Shown: one piece after another, positions 57,873 through 64,000 of the stretch
Layout: every line of letters starts with the position of its first letter
How positions within the stretch are numbered: position 1 is the first letter of the stretch
Assembly: GCA_030490835.1 (NCBI GenBank)
Contig: CM059973.1
Coordinates: forward strand, 49,852,008 to 49,916,007
Source: Annona cherimola
Lineage: Eukaryota; Streptophyta; Magnoliopsida; Magnoliales; Annonaceae
Length of the DNA: 64,000 nt
Reading direction: 5' to 3'
Program-made: the position numbers and the translations under genes
Notes under the pieces: generated by a model
Told to the model about the DNA's origin: nothing
The model's database searches: none
The model's input: only the letters and a program-made list of their open reading frames with translations

Positions 57873-59341
57873 AATAACAACTAGCATATGCATATCATCA
57901 ATAATATGAAAAAAATCTAGATATTATTAACAAGACTACTGCAATGAACTGGTCCAACTTGTAAAAGCAAGCCCTTTAGAAATAACTACATGTAAGCTAA
58001 AACCTAAGAAATAAAGGCTACAATTGAAAAACAAGTGAATGCAAAATTAGTTTGTTTGATAGGGTGTCACTAACATGATAAAGAATCATCCTTTCATATG
58101 CTTCTAAAATGATAAAAGAATAAGTTTTCGTTATAAAAGTTTTTGAACAAGTTTTCTCCACGTTGTTGTCCACACTAACAACTACTAAAACTAAAAGGAA
58201 ATTTGTTATGAGAGTTGTTGTCAGTCCCTTTTAACTTCCATGATGAATGCTTTTGTCAGTGGCCCACATTAATCATTGATCTGAAATCAAACAATAAAAA
58301 ATCGAAGAAAAATGCTTTCCTTAATGTGATTGCCAAGTAATCATCATTAAAAGATGGGCATCTCATATAAGAAAGAAAATTGTATGATAAATCATTGTAT
58401 AGTGTACTTATAGCTCAAAAAATTTATTAGGCTTCGTTTGCCAAGCTTTTAAATTTCATCTTTTTAAAAAAGTTTGATTACATATGAAACTTCTATAAAA
58501 AGTGCAATGACAAAAAATTAAGAAGTGTTTAGCTTTATAATTTGAAAAGCACTTTTAGTAATATTTTAGTATTTAGCCTAAAAGATAAACGTGCTTATGG
58601 ACATGTAAAATGACCAATAAAGACAATGGAAGTATTCATAATATATTTTATATTATTACATAGAAATTATTTTACTAATAAAAGATGTGTCTTTCATATC
58701 ATTAAAATAAATATTGTTATTGAAACCTTGAAGAAATTTTATATTATTACATAGAGATTATTTTACTAATAAAAGATGTTTCTTACATATCATTAGAATA
58801 AATATTGTTATTGAAACTTTAAAATAAATTTTAAATTTTATAAATAGCGAGTAAATATTTATTTCTTTGAAATATTATTTTTACATAGATTTAAAAAATC
58901 TAAGCTTTTAGTAATTTTTAAAAACTTCTAAAATAAATTTATATTATTATAATATAAAATTTTATAGTAATTATATAAATAAATTTTCTACTAAAATATT
59001 TAACTTTAGTAAAATAAATAGTAACAAGTATATGTAATGACATATATCACCTTCTTTATATTGTTATAATGTAATTGTTATATAAAAGATTTGATAAAAA
59101 AGGATGGGGTCACATAAAAAATCATGAGGCCTCATATATTAGATTTAATTTAAAAATATTAATGGGTGAAAGAAATAGAAATTTTATATTATCTATTTTT
59201 GTCGTGATTAAGCTAAAGAGATAATCTTATATTATTTTCCTATAAAAAATCTTTTATTATTAATACTTATTTACATATTAACATATAATGAATATATTAT
59301 ATTTTATCAATATAATAATTAAAAGTAAAATTTAAGTATTT
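57873..59341. other. AT-rich DNA with a tandem duplication
   Basis: No gene is recognised. A duplication of period 91 lies at 58651-58820 (TATTATTACATAGA, then ATTATTTTACTAATAAAAG in both units). A lone hAT-MITE-like end (GGCTTCGTTTGCCAAGCTTT) is at about 58433. The remainder is above-average AT. Confidence 0.45.
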
Positions 59342-59650
59342 TGTTGGAATCAATGGCAAATTAAGCACAATCTGTGTTTTGATGATTAACAACTCAATTT
59401 GAGAATGTTTTGGGTACAAATATGATTTGTTGAAATTGGTTTAAGGCTAAGAACTTAAAATTCAGTACCTAATAAACCAAGTCGCAAAGCCAAGTAGACT
59501 TAGCCATCGACTTGAGTGAAGTCGATACCAAAGTCGACTTCAAGATCAACTTCAGAAGGTGCAAAACCTTCCAACGTTGAAATTGGAAATCAAGACAAAT
59601 GAAGTCGCAGTCCAAGTCGACTCCAGATGCGACTTGGGTGAAGTTGCAGA
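59342..59650 (+). repeat. LTR fragment related to the LTR at 63155 (copia, possibly Sirevirus-like)
   Basis: It starts TGTTGGAATCAATGG and shares GTTTTGATGATTAACAAC and AAGTCGACTCCAGATGCGAC with 63155-64000. The match stops near 59650, so this is a truncated copy. The Sirevirus assignment rests on general LTR style only. Confidence 0.5.
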
Positions 59651-60335
59651 CCTAATAACACTAAAACTTCTAAACCAAAAGAATTTCGATAATTCATAAA
59701 AAAATCTCAACCAATTCTAACAACAATAAAACCGGATAACGAAAAGACGCTTAATAAATGTACTAAAAGTCTCAACCAAGTTAAGATATCTAAACTTGGT
59801 AATCAAAAGAGACTTCGTCAATGTACCAAAAAGATAATCTGCAACAGAAGATGTGATTTTGTAGGTGTATGAGCCTCTTAACCATTTTTCATGAAAGCTT
59901 TCTATAACTCGTAGTCTTCAAAACAGATCCTACGATCGAACTTCTCAATCCCCAACTTAGTTGTCAACACCTTAGTGCCTAAGCAAACTAACCAGGCTTT
60001 AACACCAATTTGGTAGAAAACAATCTTACAAACAACAATGTAATACAGAAAATGGGAGAAAATGAAGCAAAATAGACACGGATTTATGTAAGAAAATGCT
60101 TCAGTGTGAAGGAAAAACAATGGGCGAAGGAGGAGAAAATCTACTATAATAAAAGGTTATAATATATATATATATAACTCTTAAAAGAAAAATCTTTAAA
60201 CCAAATAAATACCATAATAAATTCTTATAAAAACCAAATCTTATAAAAGAGTATATAAGATAGCTTCACAAAATTGAAAACTCACCAAATCCTAGAGTAA
60301 ACCCTCTATTTATGAAGGAATGATCCTATTAGTCA
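59651..60335 (-). repeat. Possible copia leader and LTR fragment
   Basis: Near 59994-60010 the minus strand has ATTGGTGTTAAAGCC, a decayed PBS-like sequence. To its right begins TGGTAGAAAACAATC with ACACGGATTTATGTAAGAAA, wording typical of copia LTRs. No coding remains, and the boundaries are not proven. Confidence 0.35.
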
Positions 60336-60682
60336 GGAATAAGCAAATGTTTCGCTTATCCCACCTCAAAAATTTTATTTACAATAATTTTTTGATTTTT
60401 TCTTTATACACTTGTTTATCTAAGTGTATTTAACATACAAATAAATTTTACCATTTTTGGGTATGTGTATATATTTTTTTGAGATTTTTTAATATCTATG
60501 TATATATGTATTTAAAAGACACTTATGCTTAAAAATCTAAAAAAATATACGCATATCCAAAAATGGTACAACTTAGTTTATATGTTAAATGCACTTAGAT
60601 AAACAAGTATATGAAGAAAAAATAAAAAATTTATTGTAAATGAATTTTTTGAGGTAAGCTAAGCAGGGTATTTACTTAGCCC
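60336..60682. mobile_element. Fold-back MITE (about 347 bp)
   Basis: ACTTGTTTATCTAAGTG near 60411 pairs with CACTTAGATAAACAAGT near 60590, and AAATTTTACCATTTTTGG pairs with CCAAAAATGGTACAACTT. The arms extend about 150 bases each side of a centre near 60510. The outer CTTATCCCACCTC and GAGGTAAGCTAAG are less exact. It is noncoding and related in its inner words to the elements at 39016 and 45937. Confidence 0.65.
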
Positions 60683-60710
60683 AAGCTAACAATATCATTC
60701 ATCCTATTAT

Positions 60711-61140
60711 GACATATGAGGGAGTGTAGGCTTGTATAAACTAAATCCATGTGGGACTAGATAATGTAATGTTGTAAGGTTGCACAAAAGGACATGGATA
60801 TGAGCTGCGACAGAATTCTAATGCAGAAAAGTTTGCATATAATGGTGACTTCAAGTCCAAGTCACTGCTTAACAATTTCTTTGTAATAGCCATTAGTAGC
60901 TTACCAAACTTATCCCGGGCTACCAGGATCATTCCTTCTATTTATGACATATGAGGGAGGGTAGGCTTATAAACCAAATCCGTGTGGGACTAGATAATAT
61001 AATGTTGTAAAGTTGCTTAAAAGGATATGGATATGAGCTATGGATAGAATTCTAATGCAAACAAGTTTGCATATAATGGTTTCAAATCAAAGTCACTACT
61101 TAAATATTTCTTAGCAATAGCCATTAGTAGCTTTCCAACA
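60711..61140 (+). repeat. Tandem duplication, period about 235
   Basis: GACATATGAGGGAG at 60711 recurs at 60946. Both units then carry GTGGGACTAGATAAT, GGATATGAGCT, TTTGCATATAATGGT and ATAGCCATTAGTAGCTT. Small indels separate the copies. No open frame spans them. Confidence 0.75.
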
Positions 61141-61217
61141 TTCACAATGAAATAAATTTAAAATTTTGAAATAGGGAATGAAAAAGAATCCACCACATAT
61201 CCTGGTAAACCTCATAT

Positions 61218-62503
61218 TATAGCACCTCACCGACCACCGCCACAAACCAGCGGTGGCCATGGCAGAGATCCAACATCATCTCCTCAAGATCTGTCATAAA
61301 TCCAAATGCAAAGGGCTATATGTATATAGAAATCCACCTATGGCAACCCTAGATATCCACAATTAATTCGTCATTTAGACATATAGCAGCAAAACCAATT
61401 AGACTATAATCATTTTCATCATTTACGTCTCAATAGAAGTAAAGTACATAATCACAATTCCTAAACACATTAATAAGGAGTCAAGAGGCCATACATACAT
61501 AAACTACATCCCAATATATAATATACAACTCATCACTTATCCTTAACACATGCACTTGTATATCTCACATATAAATCAATCTCAAATACTACAATTCAAA
61601 ACTATACAACTTACACCTACCACAATCTATCTCAATTTGAAATCAATATGACCTAGCTCAAGCTCAGTTGCAATGCCCATTCTGCTAAAACATTGAAAAC
61701 AAACACGGAGTCAGGCCAATTCAGTAAGTAGGTGCAGTCGAAGAAATCAACAGCAAATTCATGCTAAATCAATCATTTATGTCATGCCACCACATGCAAT
61801 GCAAACACTAGGCTCTCACTAGCCTCATACAATAATGTCATCCCACAAACACACATATGAAACGAACTAACTTCATGTCCATCAAAGGTCATGAAAAACC
61901 CTATATTCATGTCAATAAAGGGCCATGAACATCCCTACGCAAATTATGCATATGTATCACTCATGTCATACGCATTATGCTCATGCTAAAATCATGGCTT
62001 ATGCTCATTTCAAACCATGCACCATTAATTTATCAAAATTGTGCACAAACACATAGCCAACAATACCAACTCACTTTCAAAGGGCCTAGCTCTAATTCAT
62101 CAAATCAGCATTTGGCATGCAAAAGCTCACAGCATACCATCCCAGAATCCATCCAAATATACAACCTATTACAATTCATCAGAAGTTCCAACATACATCC
62201 AACAATATCCTCAAGCACAAAGTTCAAGCCCCATTTCAATCCATATAGCCTATATTCATCAAGTCTATAACAAGTTTCATTCTAAATAATTCAATATCAC
62301 ATATGCCTCTAAGCATTTGTAGTACAATTTTCACGTCAGTAAGGTTCTACACATCCATTTATATATGGTTTCTAGGCATTAAGCCTCACTTGGGCATTTC
62401 ATCAAACACCTTATAGGTAACATATTAAGATCAAACTAAACTAACTCAAAATTCATGAGATTCCACCCAATACATGATAATATCAAACAAACCACTTATA
62501 AAT
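61218..62503 (-). repeat. Family C LTR fragment (C2)
   Basis: It matches the first 1.3 kb of the solo LTR at 39662 (plus strand order): GATCCAACATCATCTCC, GGCAACCCTAGATATCCA and CATGTCATGCCACCACATGC-type words. It is cut at 62503 by the next copy. Confidence 0.6.
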
Positions 62504-63154
62504 TGTAGCGAGCCACTGGCCATCGCCCCAAACCGGTTGTCACTACGGTAAAGATCCAACATCATTTCCCCAGGATCTGTCATAATTTCAAAAATAAAGA
62601 ACCACATTTGTATAAAAATCCACCTGTGGCAACCTTAAATATCCACGACTAATTCATCAATTACTCATATAGAATAAAAAAAATTGAATTATAATTATTT
62701 TCATTATTCACATCTCAACGGAAGTAAAATACACACTCACAATTTCCAAATACATTAATAGGTCCTCGATAAGTCATACATCTGTAGCTCATTTCCAATA
62801 TACAGTACCTCTCACAACTAATCATATAGTATACATCATATCTCACAGATACATGAGCCTCAAATAACTATAACCCAAAGCTAACATGATGTATACCTGT
62901 AACATTCCACATCAGCTTGAGAGCATAGTTTATAGCTAAGTTCCTGCACTATTAGCCCTGCTAAAAATGTTTAAAATAAATAGTGAATTGAGAAAACTCA
63001 GTAAGTAGGTGCATTCGGTAAAAACAATGATAAATCCATGCCAAATTCATCGTACATCATGACATCACATGTAATGCAAACACCAAGCTCTCACTAGCCC
63101 CACACGATCATGTCATGCCACAAACAGACATATGAAATGAACTAATCTCATGTC
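62504..63154 (-). repeat. Family C LTR fragment (C3) inserted in C2
   Basis: It begins TGTAGCGAGCC and repeats the order of C2 (GATCCAACATCATTTCCCC, GGCAACCTTAAATATCCA, TCAGTAAGTAGGTGCA). It is interrupted at 63154, after CTCATGTC, by the LTR at 63155, so its other end lies outside the window. Confidence 0.6.
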
Positions 63155-64000
63155 TGTTGGAAACAATGCTTCAAAACAAAATAAAATTGACCAAAGATTG
63201 AGTTTTGATGATTAACAACAACTAACTTGAGTATATTTAAAGGACTAACAAGTTTGCCATTTGTATTAAGGAACTTAAGTAGCCAAGTCGATCCCCAAGT
63301 CGACTTAGACTTCGACTTAGGGTGAAGTCGATCCCAAAGTCGACTCAACTATCGACTTGAGAAAGAACCTCAAAGGCAAAATCAACTTGCAGGTGAAGTC
63401 GCATCTCAAGTCGACTTCACATGCGACTTGGGAAGCCAAGTCGCAAACGAAGTCGACCTCGCTATCGACTTCAAACATGAAAAACTGTCCAGAGCTGAAT
63501 TTTGGGGCACGAAGCTGCCCAAGTCGCAGGCCAAGTCGACTCCAGGTGCGACTTGGGTGAAGTCGCAGACAAAGTCGACTTCATCCGCGACTTGAGAAGT
63601 TCAGACTTCAAAGATGCAGTTTCAAAGCCTATTCAAAGAATCTCTCACTCAAGTTCAAAGCAAAGATTCAAGATGGAGATCAAATCAAGTCTATCAAGTC
63701 TTAAAGACCAACTGAGTCAAATGCAAAGCAAGGCGCATGATTCAACCAAGCAGGACTCAAGCTCTCCTAAGAATCACAAGATTCAAGACAATCCAAAATA
63801 TATCATGCAAGGACTAAAGGAAGAAAGCCAAGCAAGCTAGAAGCAAAAAAAAATGAGGATCAAGGAATTATTGGCAAAGACCAAGTCAAGTCGCAACCCA
63901 AGTCGACTCCATGATCGACTTGAGTTGAAGTCGGAAGCCAAAGTCGACTCAAGACTCAGACTTGGAAACTGACAAGGTGAAGTCGCACCCGAAGTCGACT
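63155..64000 (+). repeat. Partial LTR rich in GTCGAC palindromes
   Basis: It starts TGTTGGAAACAATGC and runs off the window. It carries at least nine GTCGAC sites (for example 63299, 63410, 63535, 63902 and 63994) inside repeated AAGTCGACTT and AAGTCGCA words. The open frames across it follow the repeat and are not genes. A copia LTR is the likeliest explanation, by analogy with 59342. Confidence 0.5.

Noticed and set aside
63502..63840. 112-codon plus-strand frame rich in Ser, Lys and Gln
   Set aside because: Its composition follows the repeated AAGTCGAC words of the LTR, and the frame has no domain.

Overview
The window is a gene-poor, transposon-packed stretch of plant nuclear DNA. It is AT-rich, and almost everything recognisable is a plant LTR retrotransposon, a MITE, a Mutator-like element or a SINE-like repeat. 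Chromoviral Ty3/gypsy elements with very long LTRs and initiator-tRNA-Met primer sites point to an angiosperm, probably a dicot; the species cannot be named. No intact host gene, rRNA, CRISPR array or prokaryotic feature was seen.

Layout. 1-3926: a heavily decayed plus-strand Ty3/gypsy pol (E0) and what looks like its 3' LTR. 3927-38499: a nest built on an old minus-strand chromovirus (G1). Its protease is split by a solo LTR (10619-13612, TSD TAGTG). Its gag region is split by a plus-strand LTR (E2, 14684-about 28006), and E2 is itself split by a complete 9.9-kb minus-strand chromovirus (E1, 15215-25106). The G1 5' LTR (29011-38499) is split by a Tat/Athila-type solo LTR (29713-35869), which is split by a very young copia element (30927-34870, TSD CGACA). 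38500-52341: MITEs, a fold-back element, a solo LTR (39662-44012, TSD TTTCA) holding a Pack-MULE-like element (41298-42767), a MULE-type MITE with a perfect 9-bp TSD, a tRNA-derived SINE-like repeat and another LTR (49664-51281). 52342-57872: an unusually long (5.5 kb) solo LTR with perfect TSD AATAA and internal repeat arrays. 57873-64000: AT-rich DNA, LTR fragments rich in GTCGAC palindromes, a MITE, a tandem duplication and nested LTRs.

E1 shows how these elements work: gag with a CCHC knuckle, aspartic protease, reverse transcriptase, RNase H, integrase and a C-terminal chromodomain-like tail, between 2.5-kb LTRs, with PBS and PPT in the expected places. All gypsy copies carry stops. The copia element has nearly identical LTRs but lacks most of RT and RNase H, so it would need proteins supplied in trans.

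The most interesting signal is shared by seven related LTRs of otherwise divergent sequence. Each carries, in the transcribed leader, a GTAAGCAAGC-like decamer and, 0.45-2.1 kb downstream, its reverse complement GCTTGCTTAC followed by TGAGT, with a conserved GC-rich island between them. This looks like a structured RNA domain or a splicing or packaging module that I do not recognise from described elements.
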